Positions 27,490-35,936 of a stretch of 64,000 nt of DNA are shown in pieces (the first letter of the stretch is position 1; every line of letters starts with the position of its first letter). The notes below the pieces were generated by a model, which saw only the letters and a program-made list of their open reading frames with translations, searched no databases and was not told the origin of the DNA. The DNA is taken from positions 1,612,001 through 1,676,000 of the forward strand of contig NZ_CP035534.1 of the NCBI RefSeq assembly GCF_009068765.1, given 5' to 3'. The DNA is from Sulfurimonas hydrogeniphila (GTDB taxonomy: Bacteria > Campylobacterota > Campylobacteria > Campylobacterales > Sulfurimonadaceae). The position numbers were made by a program, and so were the translations under genes.

Positions 27490-28161
27490 ATGCGTATATT
27501 AATTATAGAAGATGAAGTAACATTAAACAAAATGTTAGCAGAAGGACTCAAAGAATTTGGTTACCAAAGTGATGTAGTAGAGACATTAAAAGACGGTGAA
27601 TACTATCTAGACATCCGTAACTATGATTTGGTTCTGATGGACTGGATGCTTCCAGACGGAAATTCAGTGGATATCATAGGTGATATCAAAACAAAAACTC
27701 CTAAGACAGTTGTTGTTGTTATTTCAGCCAGAGATGACAATGAAAGTGAGATCGAGGCACTGCGCGCCGGTGCTGATGACTACATCAGAAAACCTTTTGA
27801 TTTTGACGTATTAATCGCTCGTATTGAAGCGCGTTTGCGTTTTGGCGGAAGCAATATCATAGAGATTGAAGACTTGACAATTAATCCTGAAGAAGAAAAA
27901 ATTACCTATAAAGAGACTGAAATAGAGCTCAAAGGAAAACCTTTTGAAGTACTGACTCACCTTGCACGTCATCGTGATCAGATTGTTTCCAAAGAACAGC
28001 TTCTTGACGCTATCTGGGAAGAGCCTGAACTTGTTACGCCAAATGTCATTGAAGTAGCAATCAATCAGATTCGACAAAAAATGGACAAACCATTATCAAT
28101 CACTACTATAGAAACTGTACGTCGTCGAGGCTACCGCTTCTGCTTTCCAAAAGAAATCTAA
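27490..28161 (+). CDS. cosR: CosR/HsrA-type OmpR-family response regulator
   Basis: A 223-residue DNA-binding response regulator. The receiver domain is at 1-120 and the winged helix at about 130-220, with the C-terminal part (FEVLTHLARH, VIEVAINQIRQKM, VRRRGYRFCFPK) nearly the same as the Campylobacter CosR and Helicobacter HsrA orphan regulators as I recall them. Those control oxidative stress and essential genes and lack normal phosphorylation. Here the phosphoacceptor D51 is present (VLMDWMLPDG), with acidic residues E7, D8 and E9. The ATG at 27490 has AGGAAAG 6 nt upstream. A broken histidine kinase gene follows. Confidence 0.9.
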   Translation: MRILIIEDEVTLNKMLAEGLKEFGYQSDVVETLKDGEYYLDIRNYDLVLMDWMLPDGNSVDIIGDIKTKTPKTVVVVISARDDNESEIEALRAGADDYIRKPFDFDVLIARIEARLRFGGSNIIEIEDLTINPEEEKITYKETEIELKGKPFEVLTHLARHRDQIVSKEQLLDAIWEEPELVTPNVIEVAINQIRQKMDKPLSITTIETVRRRGYRFCFPKEI

Positions 28162-28213
28162 TAAAATTTTAAATAATGATATAATTTCATAAAAATATTT
28201 ATGGGGTTATATC

Positions 28214-29514
28214 ATGTTCTCTTCACGAAGTATTCGGACAAACTTTTTAATCAAACTGATATTCTCATCACTGACACTCATTATCATCTTTTCATCTCTC
28301 TTGTATTTTTATATAGAAAAATCAATATATGATGAAAAAAAGAGGAATTGGTACAATATGCCAAAAATATTTCTGCATACAAATCAGTTTTTCAGACAGA
28401 TGAATCAATGGGAGAAAACTTTTTCTCTTTAAATGTCGGCATCATTAATTTGAAAAATTCTCATACCGGTATGGATATTTATGAAACTTCTCAGAATAAT
28501 CATACTTTTTTAACGCTCATCTATCCCTTTAACCTTGATGATAAAAGCTATCTGAAAATTACAAAAGATATTACACAGACAAAGCATCTTCTGAAAAAGA
28601 TTCAAAGATATATCTTTGTTATCAATATAGCAAGTATCCTGCTTGTTATTATCTATGCTATTGCCTTGTCCAAAATGCTTATTGCTCCTATTCAGACATT
28701 TTCAAACAAACTGGCAAATATGAATGAGCACCTCATCACAGAGATAGATATGAAAAAACTTCCTAAAGAGTTTGAACCTTTGGGGGCAACGCTCAACCAT
28801 CTGATTTTAAGAATTGAAAATTTTGTCAAATATCAAAAAGAGCTTTTTATAGGGACCGCACATGAATTAAAAACTCCCTTGGCGGTTATAAAATTAAAAA
28901 ACCAGGTAACTCTCATAAAAAAACGCTCACCCGAAGAGTATATAGAAGCTATCAAAACAACCAACAAAACTGTCGATGAAATGAATATAATTATAACAAA
29001 CATACTCAACATAGGCCGTCAGGAAGGAGCGCAGCTTGACAGACCTGTAGAGGTGGATGTCATAGCCTTTTTAAAACAAAAAGCAAATGACTTCAAACTG
29101 CTTGCCGAAAACGAAGGCAAACAGCTGCATATGGATTTTAAACCCGACGGATTTATGGCAACACTGCAGATAAGTCTTTTAAACCAGATTCTGCAAAACT
29201 TTTTGCAAAATGCCATTAAATTTACGCCCAAGGACAAATCTATCATACTCAGAAGTTCACAGGATGATGTCGGATTACTGATAGAGGTTGTAGATGAGGG
29301 ATGTGGAATTGATGACAGTATAGATTTATTTGCACCATTTAAGCGTCAAGGAAACAAATCCGGCGTCGGTCTTGGTCTTTTCCTGGCAAAAAGCGCCGCA
29401 GATGCCTTAGGTGCGAAAATAAGCATAAGAAACAGAAAAGACGGAATTGACGGAACAGTAGCATCTTTGCAGCTTAATTCTAAATTATCCTGTATAATTC
29501 CAAAGAAGAGGTAA
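28214..29514 (+). pseudogene. Sensor histidine kinase interrupted by a frameshift
   Basis: The first frame (28214-28432) encodes an N-terminal membrane helix (about residues 12-33) and IEKSIYDEKK. The second frame runs from about 28336 to 29514 and encodes a short sensor region, a second membrane helix (FVINIASILLVIIYAIAL), a HAMP-like linker, the HisKA motif FIGTAHELKTPLA, the N box NFLQNAIKFTP, and the G boxes DEGCGI and GVGLGLFLAK. One extra A in the A7 tract at 28335-28341 would join them into one kinase of about 433 residues. So this is a sequencing error, a recent pseudogene, a phase-variable gene or a slippage site. It lies 52 nt after the regulator and is its likely partner. Confidence 0.85.
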
Positions 29515-29593
29515 TCTTTCAAAAATAATAAAGCTTTAATTTGCTATAAATCGTCAGATTAAAAAATAAATATAAAATATAAGGTTTTTGAAT

Positions 29594-29845
29594 ATGGCTT
29601 TAATAATAAATGATGAATGTATAGCATGTGATGCATGTAGAGAAGAATGTCCTACACTGGCAATAGAAGAAGGTGATCCGATTTATTATATTGATCCCGA
29701 CAGATGTACTGAGTGCGTCGGCATATATGATGAACCTGCCTGTATATCTGTTTGTCCTGTTGACTGCATAGTGCCGGATAAAGATAATGTTGAAACTGTG
29801 GCAGAACTGCAGTTTAAATATAAAAATTTAGAAATAGAAGAGTAG
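29594..29845 (+). CDS. fdxB: 2[4Fe-4S] ferredoxin
   Basis: An 83-residue Alvin-type ferredoxin for low-potential electron transfer. The first cluster motif is CIACDACREECP; the second is CTECVGIYDEPACISVCP, with the extended spacing between its second and third Cys that is typical of this type, and it is followed by VDCIVPD. The start is set at ATG 29594; a TTG two codons upstream is also open and has AAGG close by. It sits between the kinase and ppx, a position that fdxB also takes in Campylobacter. Confidence 0.93.
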   Translation: MALIINDECIACDACREECPTLAIEEGDPIYYIDPDRCTECVGIYDEPACISVCPVDCIVPDKDNVETVAELQFKYKNLEIEE

Positions 29846-29849
29846 TTCT

Positions 29850-31316
29850 TTGGCAAAGCGTGTTGCAATCATAGACATAGGCTCCAATTCAGTGAGAATG
29901 GTGATATATGAGAAAGTGTCACGTTTTGCTTTTCATTTGCTTCATGAAGAGAAGTCAAAGGTCAGAATTTCTGAAGATGCCTACAAACACGAAGGAGCTC
30001 TGCAAGAGGTTCCTATGCAAAGAGCTTTTGATGCACTGAGTGACTTTATACAGATCAGCAACTCTTTTAAGACAAACAAACTCTTTTGTGTTGCAACTTC
30101 GGCACTCAGAGATGCCCCCAATAAAAAAGATTTTTTACAAAAAGTAAAAAAAGAACTCAAACTCAATATAAAAATTATCAGTGGCGAAAAAGAAGCGTAC
30201 TTCGGAGGCATTGCCTGTGCCAATCTTTTGCCAATGCAGGAAAATGCACTCAGCATAGATATAGGAGGCGGTTCTACTGAGCTTGCCTATATAGACAAAA
30301 ACAATGTCTCCCATCCTCTATCTCTCAAACTTGGAACAGTACGTCTTAAAGAGCTTTATTTTGATGCTGATGACATAGAAGGTGCCATCAGGTATATTGA
30401 CGAACAACTCCAAATGCTTCCTGCTATGAAAGTTGAAACACTCATCGGAATCGGCGGAACATTTCGGGCAATATCCAGTTCTATCATGAAGAGAGAAACA
30501 TATCCGCTGAATAAACTTCACGCTTATGAATTTAAGGTCACTCTCTTGCAGGAGTTTATAGAAGAACTGCTCAATGCAAAAAGCAACAAAGAACTCAAAA
30601 GCCTTTTTATCAACAGTAACAGATTTGATGTCATTAAACCCGGTACGCTTATTTTACAAAGACTTATCAAAAAGATAAATATCTCAAAAGTGATTACAAG
30701 CGGTGTAGGTGTACGAGAGGGTGTATATCTGAGTGATTTGCTAAGGAACTCCAAACATAAATTTCCGCACAATTACAATACCTCCGTGCGCTATATTATA
30801 GACTCGCACATAAAAGACAGACAGTTTTCAAATAATTTAAGCTTATTGGCTAAAAAACTCTTTGATTTAACCCATGAATATTTTGGTATAGATTACAAAT
30901 ACAGATACAATCTTGCCTTAGCCGCAAAACTATATCCCGCAGGAAGCAGTGTCCATTTTTATTCCCAAAACAAGCATACCTATTATTTGATAAAAAGTGC
31001 CCTGGAGTTTGGTTTCAGACATCACGACATCATGCTCATTGCCACATTGACAAAGTACGCTAAAAACAAACTGCCATCGAGTACCCATTTGCAACTCTAC
31101 AAAAAACTTCTTCCCAAAGAACAGATTACGAAAACACTCAGTTTTCTGCTCTCTTTAAGTATAGCACTCTTAAGCCACAGGCCAAGAAACCTGGATTTTG
31201 AGTTAGTGTTTGAAAAAAACACATTACATGTAAACTCTTCAAAAAAACTTTATCTCGCCAAAGAAGCCGTACTGAAACTAGAATGTGAACATAACAGTTT
31301 TAGCGTAAAATTCTAA
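29850..31316 (+). CDS. ppx: Ppx/GppA phosphatase
   Basis: A 488-residue member of the exopolyphosphatase / guanosine pentaphosphate phosphatase family, an ASKHA-fold enzyme. Motifs are IDIGSNSVRMVIYE at residues 8-21, VATSALRDAPNK, ISGEKEAYFGG, and the phosphate loop SIDIGGGSTELAYI near 138-151. The C-terminal helical region from about 310 resembles an HD-like helical domain. It may degrade polyphosphate or pppGpp; sequence alone does not decide. The start is TTG, 4 nt after the ferredoxin stop, and the end overlaps the convergent bamA by 4 nt. Confidence 0.92.
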   Translation: MAKRVAIIDIGSNSVRMVIYEKVSRFAFHLLHEEKSKVRISEDAYKHEGALQEVPMQRAFDALSDFIQISNSFKTNKLFCVATSALRDAPNKKDFLQKVKKELKLNIKIISGEKEAYFGGIACANLLPMQENALSIDIGGGSTELAYIDKNNVSHPLSLKLGTVRLKELYFDADDIEGAIRYIDEQLQMLPAMKVETLIGIGGTFRAISSSIMKRETYPLNKLHAYEFKVTLLQEFIEELLNAKSNKELKSLFINSNRFDVIKPGTLILQRLIKKINISKVITSGVGVREGVYLSDLLRNSKHKFPHNYNTSVRYIIDSHIKDRQFSNNLSLLAKKLFDLTHEYFGIDYKYRYNLALAAKLYPAGSSVHFYSQNKHTYYLIKSALEFGFRHHDIMLIATLTKYAKNKLPSSTHLQLYKKLLPKEQITKTLSFLLSLSIALLSHRPRNLDFELVFEKNTLHVNSSKKLYLAKEAVLKLECEHNSFSVKF

Positions 31317-33574
31317 AATCTCTGTCCCATTGTAAATTCAAAGTTTGCAGTCTGGTCGCCATCCTGAGGGTTTATCGGACGGGCAAACATTAGCTGAATC
31401 GGGCCGACAGGTGAGAACCACTCCAGTCCAAGCCCGTATCCGGCTCTTGAAATATTGTTGGTTAGTAAATTATCTGTTACATTATCCGAAATCATTCCCC
31501 AGTCTGCAAAAGCCACTATACGCATTTTTGCTTTTGGTATCAAAGGCATACTCAATTCTATATTATTTGAAAAAGTTTGTGTTCCGCCCACTCTTCTTAT
31601 TCCATCCACTGCAGTAGCATCCGCTACAGTCGGAGAAAGTGTATATGCCTGGTACCCTCGCACACTTCCAATCCCGCCCATATAAAATTTTTCGGCAAGC
31701 GGAATGTATCCGTTGTCTATAATTGCATAATATCTGGCTTTGTATCTAAAAATAGCATCAAATCCAAGCAGATCCTGAAGTCCATAGTATTTGGCAAAAT
31801 TTGTTCTTGCCTTTATAAAGTCAGCCGTACCGCCAAGCCCTGATTTTTCAAGACTCTGGGACAATTCAAATCCTTTACGAGGAAGATAATAATCATCAGT
31901 ATTATCCCATTTTATACTCACAGAAACACTGCTTTTTGTAAAAGCTTCAAACGGATTGATCCCGCCATATACAGAAGCATTGAAGTCATCTCCAAAAGTA
32001 TAACTGTTACTTGAATAAGCATATCCCAGATAACCACTGATATAGCGTGTAAACCTGTGTCCTATTCCCATACTCAGACCATTGCTTACAACAGAATAGT
32101 CAATATAATCAAAAGCTGACTGATAAATAGAAAAGTTTCCACTGAAATCACTGTCATTGAGACGAGGATTCGAAATATTAAAAGAGTAGTTTTGTGTTGT
32201 CTGGGATTTTTCAGCCTTAATGCCGACATTAATACCCGACCCCCATATATTTCTATCATTTACCCCGATACTCAGCAACAGTCCTCCATAACTTCCGTAT
32301 CCGCCTCCCAACTGAATATTACCGGTTGGTGCTTCTTTGACTTTTACAATCAAATCCATAGTCTTGTTGTCAATTCTTTTTTCCTCAATTGTATTGCTGT
32401 CAAAAAAACCAAGCCTTCCAAGTGCTGCACGGGAATCTGTCAAATCCGTTAATGAGTATATATCATTCGGTCCCAAATACAACTCTCGACGTATTACCCT
32501 GTCAAGTGTTCTGTTATTACCTGAAATCAATACATTTCTGATTCTTACTTTCTCTCCGGGTATAACTTTGAACACTACTTCAACTGTATGGTTTTCTTTG
32601 TCTTTTTTCAAGTCAGGCACTACCTGAACAAAAGCATAACCAAGGTCTGCAACAAGTGTTTTAATCTTTTTTGAGTCCTCTCTAAAAGTTTTGATATTGA
32701 AAGTTTCATCTTTTTTCAGCGAGATGGCATCTCGTAATTTTGCATCATCTGCAACATGGACAAGTTGATTGACGGAAATTTTGCTTATTTTATATGGTTT
32801 GCCTTCTGAAATCAGATAACTCATATCAGCACTGTAGTTGTCAAAATCAACCCGCACAAAAGGTTCATCTACTTTCGCATCCAGATACCCGTACTGCATA
32901 TAATAGTCACGTATTCTCAGGTTATCGTATTCCAAATCTCTCAGACTCATTTTACCGTCATTCTGTCCCCAGAACCAGCCCATGAATTCTTGCTCTTTAT
33001 TGGCTATAACATCATCAAAATCATCCGGATCCAAGCCGTATACACCACTGTATTGTAATTTTTTGATAATAATTTCTTCGCCTTCGTTCACAACAAAAGT
33101 AACTTTTACACTTCCGTTTTCCAAATATGTCGTTTCAACTTCTACGACACTGTCAATTTTACCTTCTTGTGAAATTGCGTCAATGATTCTTTTTTTGGCA
33201 GCTTCAATTTTCTTTTCATCATATAACGACCCTTTTTTGATTTGAATGACAGACTCTTTGACTTCATCATCATCTTCTTTCCAGCCCTTGAGTTCCACCT
33301 TGGAGATAATTGCTTTTTCTTTAAAATAAAAAGTCAGTTTTCCCTTTTCATCAAATTCTGTCCAGATATCATTAAAATAGCCTTGATCAAAATATTTTTT
33401 AATCGCTTTGTCAACCATCTCTTTGTCTATGTCATCACCTTCGCCAAATCCTAAAATTCTCAAGGCAACCGGCTTGGAAAGGTGGATTAATCCATTATAA
33501 TCAATAGTTTTCACTACACGCGCATATATATTAGTTGTCAATACAACCAGCAAAAAAGACAAAAGTATTTTCAT
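31313..33574 (-). CDS. bamA: Outer membrane protein assembly factor BamA
   Basis: BamA inserts beta-barrel proteins into the outer membrane. A signal peptide covers about residues 1-18 (MKILLSFLLVVLTTNIYA). POTRA domains occupy about 19-410 (for example VRIRNVLISGNNRTLDRVIR), and the 16-strand barrel follows with GGIGSVRGYQAYTLSP (the conserved VRGF-type loop, here VRGY) and a terminal Phe in GQRF. Length 753 is normal. The ribosome binding site is a GGAA about 8 nt upstream. It diverges from tyrA. Confidence 0.96.
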   Translation of the reverse strand: MKILLSFLLVVLTTNIYARVVKTIDYNGLIHLSKPVALRILGFGEGDDIDKEMVDKAIKKYFDQGYFNDIWTEFDEKGKLTFYFKEKAIISKVELKGWKEDDDEVKESVIQIKKGSLYDEKKIEAAKKRIIDAISQEGKIDSVVEVETTYLENGSVKVTFVVNEGEEIIIKKLQYSGVYGLDPDDFDDVIANKEQEFMGWFWGQNDGKMSLRDLEYDNLRIRDYYMQYGYLDAKVDEPFVRVDFDNYSADMSYLISEGKPYKISKISVNQLVHVADDAKLRDAISLKKDETFNIKTFREDSKKIKTLVADLGYAFVQVVPDLKKDKENHTVEVVFKVIPGEKVRIRNVLISGNNRTLDRVIRRELYLGPNDIYSLTDLTDSRAALGRLGFFDSNTIEEKRIDNKTMDLIVKVKEAPTGNIQLGGGYGSYGGLLLSIGVNDRNIWGSGINVGIKAEKSQTTQNYSFNISNPRLNDSDFSGNFSIYQSAFDYIDYSVVSNGLSMGIGHRFTRYISGYLGYAYSSNSYTFGDDFNASVYGGINPFEAFTKSSVSVSIKWDNTDDYYLPRKGFELSQSLEKSGLGGTADFIKARTNFAKYYGLQDLLGFDAIFRYKARYYAIIDNGYIPLAEKFYMGGIGSVRGYQAYTLSPTVADATAVDGIRRVGGTQTFSNNIELSMPLIPKAKMRIVAFADWGMISDNVTDNLLTNNISRAGYGLGLEWFSPVGPIQLMFARPINPQDGDQTANFEFTMGQRF

Positions 33575-33641
33575 TCATATTCCATTTAAAAAATTAGTAA
33601 AGATTTTACCCATTATGTGGTTAATATTAAGTAAATTCAGT

Positions 33642-33647
33642 ATAATT
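33642..33647 (+). promoter_or_regulatory. Probable -10 for tyrA
   Basis: TATAAT is 25 nt upstream of the tyrA ATG at 33673, in the 98-nt gap divergent from bamA. The expected start is near 33654, leaving a leader of about 19 nt. Confidence 0.5.
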
Positions 33648-33672
33648 TTACAAATTAACACAAAGAATAAAC

Positions 33673-34503
33673 ATGAATATAGCAATTATTGGATTAGGTT
33701 TGATGGGAGGTTCCCTTGCCCTTTCATTAAAAAAACAAAATTATGTTGACTCTATTGTAGGTTATGATCATAATCAAAAGCATACACAGGATGCCCTTTG
33801 CCTTGGACTGGTAGACAAAATAGTCTCTTTTGAAGAGGTGAAGAAGTGTGATGTTATTTTTCTTGCCATTCCTGTCAACGGTGTAATTAAAATATTAAAA
33901 GAACTGACGGATGTCGGGCCAGATACCACCATTATCGACCTGGGAAGCACAAAAGAAAAAATTGTAGCCTCTGTCCCGCCGCAGATACGCAAAAACTTTG
34001 TAGCCGCACACCCTATGACCGGAACAGAAAACTTTGGTCCGCATGCCGCGGTTGAAAATCTTTACTACGACAAGGTTGTTGTATTGTGCGATCTTGAAGA
34101 GAGTGGAGAACTGCAGACAAAGGTTGCCAAAAAAATATTTAAATCGCTGCATATGAAAAAACATTTTATGAAGTCTCAGGAGCATGACCGTCATGCCGCT
34201 TTTATTTCACATATGCCCCATGCCATCTCTTATTCTATTGCCAACACTGTGTTAAAGCAGGAAAATAAGCACACAATTTTAGCCTTGGCTGCAGGTGGGT
34301 TTCGTTCCATGAGTCGTCTGGCAAAGAGTTCTCCCTATATGTGGGAAGATATTTTCAGACAGAACAAAGAGAATCTGCTTGAAGCTATAGAACTTTTTGA
34401 AACAGAGCTTACAAATCTCAAACAAAACATTCAAAACGAAGAGTGGGACAAAGTCCATCAAGAGATGGCCAATGCCAACAAACTGCATGATATCCTGGAT
34501 TAG
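33673..34503 (+). CDS. tyrA: Prephenate dehydrogenase
   Basis: TyrA oxidatively decarboxylates prephenate to 4-hydroxyphenylpyruvate in tyrosine synthesis. The NAD-binding motif IGLGLMGGSLA is at residues 6-16; AAHPMTGTE near 109-117 and HAAFISHMPHAISY near 173-186 carry the substrate-binding His and Ser residues. Length 276 fits the monofunctional form. The stop overlaps the convergent batD gene by 3-4 nt. Confidence 0.95.
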   Translation: MNIAIIGLGLMGGSLALSLKKQNYVDSIVGYDHNQKHTQDALCLGLVDKIVSFEEVKKCDVIFLAIPVNGVIKILKELTDVGPDTTIIDLGSTKEKIVASVPPQIRKNFVAAHPMTGTENFGPHAAVENLYYDKVVVLCDLEESGELQTKVAKKIFKSLHMKKHFMKSQEHDRHAAFISHMPHAISYSIANTVLKQENKHTILALAAGGFRSMSRLAKSSPYMWEDIFRQNKENLLEAIELFETELTNLKQNIQNEEWDKVHQEMANANKLHDILD

Positions 34504-35936
34504 GATATATCATATTTTTTCAGCAGTTCTTTTACAAGCTTTTTATCTATCTTTTCTTTTTTTGAAGAGTAAAGATTAGCTTCCAAAATATCTACAACTT
34601 TTTTCACTTCCTTATCTTTGTCTTTATACGGCAACAGTTTTATAAGCAACAGTTTTTCATCATTGAGATTCAATACTCTTTCTTTTTTCAAAAATTTCAC
34701 CGGTTTTGCAAATATCATAATCAATATTCCAATGATAACTCCTGCAACAAAAGCTATACCTATAGAAAGTTTGTCATAGACTTTTGCTCTGTCCTTTACA
34801 TGTAAAGGCTGTTCAGGAGTTTGAACAGACTCTTCTCTTTGTATTTTCAATGCTGTTTTTTTCACCGCACCGTTTACTTTGATATGAATGGGCTGTGTAG
34901 AGATTTTTTCTACCCGTTTTGTTTTAAGATTGTAAAATGCCAGTGAAAAAGGCGGAATTGTGAAATCTTTATCTGAAACAAAGGCTAACTTTTGTGTCAG
35001 AGTATTGCCTTTGATATTTATTTTTTCATCAAAAACATTTACACCCGGTATATAGGGTTTAAAACTCTTAATATCTTCCAAATTACCTTCACCTGTCACT
35101 TTGACGGTAACATTCACTGCTTCATTAGGATTAATCTCCAATTTGTCGGCAGTCGCTTCAATTGTAAAGTTACCGACTATTTTTGCATTATTAGGCAAAG
35201 GCTTTACATGTAACTCCACCGGATTTGAAAAATAGCTCTTCCATTTTATCTGAGGCATAAAACCTCCCCAGACATCCCTTGAAGAAATTCTTGTCGCAAT
35301 TTTAAGCTGTGCCGGTTTAATTGTAAGATTTCCTTCTCTTTGCGGAGCCAGTCTGTAGCTTGCTTTTGTGATGACATACCCGTCTTTTTGAGTTCTTGTT
35401 GCCTGTGATTCGCCTTTGATCCAGAAGCCTTTAAAATCCGGCGCTATAAATTTACTGTCAACGGCTTCGGCATCTTCTTTTTGTTTCAGCACCAGATTGA
35501 GCGTAAACGGTTCCCCCACAAACAACTCTGTTTTTGAGGGAATCAAATTCAGTACAAAATCGGCATTTTTATCCTGTACTGCCGGTTTTACCGTTACTTT
35601 TACACTGTTGGATTGCTCTGTTTTTCCATCTACTTCAACACTCACCGGTGAAATCACACAGCTTTTTTGCGGCATAAACTGATAACTCAGTACATAGCTT
35701 TTTTTATAATCATTGTTTATCATCTCAATACTTGTCTGAGAACTTGTCCCCAATACATTGCTGCCGCATATTGTACTGATAAGCGGTTTATTGACTTCAC
35801 CGCCTGTAATTGTCAGGGTATAGGTTGCGACTTCTCCGCTGACAACGCTTTTAGGATATACCTTTGCCACAACCTTTGCATATCCTGCCGTTGCAAGCAG
35901 GCTAAAAATTATTATTATTTTACCAAGGTTTTTCAT
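34500..35936 (-). CDS. batD: BatD-family protein (aerotolerance operon)
   Basis: A 478-residue BatD/oxygen-tolerance protein. A signal peptide covers about residues 1-20 (IIIIFSLLATAGYA). Then come repeated Ig-like beta domains (for example PSKTELFVGEPFTLNLVL and NPNEAVNVTVKVTGEGN-like stretches), one membrane helix at about 398-418, and a charged cytoplasmic tail. BatD is thought to work with the von Willebrand proteins BatA/BatB at the inner membrane; the molecular job is unsettled. It overlaps batB by 17 nt, so the genes are tightly coupled. Confidence 0.9.
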   Translation of the reverse strand: MKNLGKIIIIFSLLATAGYAKVVAKVYPKSVVSGEVATYTLTITGGEVNKPLISTICGSNVLGTSSQTSIEMINNDYKKSYVLSYQFMPQKSCVISPVSVEVDGKTEQSNSVKVTVKPAVQDKNADFVLNLIPSKTELFVGEPFTLNLVLKQKEDAEAVDSKFIAPDFKGFWIKGESQATRTQKDGYVITKASYRLAPQREGNLTIKPAQLKIATRISSRDVWGGFMPQIKWKSYFSNPVELHVKPLPNNAKIVGNFTIEATADKLEINPNEAVNVTVKVTGEGNLEDIKSFKPYIPGVNVFDEKINIKGNTLTQKLAFVSDKDFTIPPFSLAFYNLKTKRVEKISTQPIHIKVNGAVKKTALKIQREESVQTPEQPLHVKDRAKVYDKLSIGIAFVAGVIIGILIMIFAKPVKFLKKERVLNLNDEKLLLIKLLPYKDKDKEVKKVVDILEANLYSSKKEKIDKKLVKELLKKYDIS

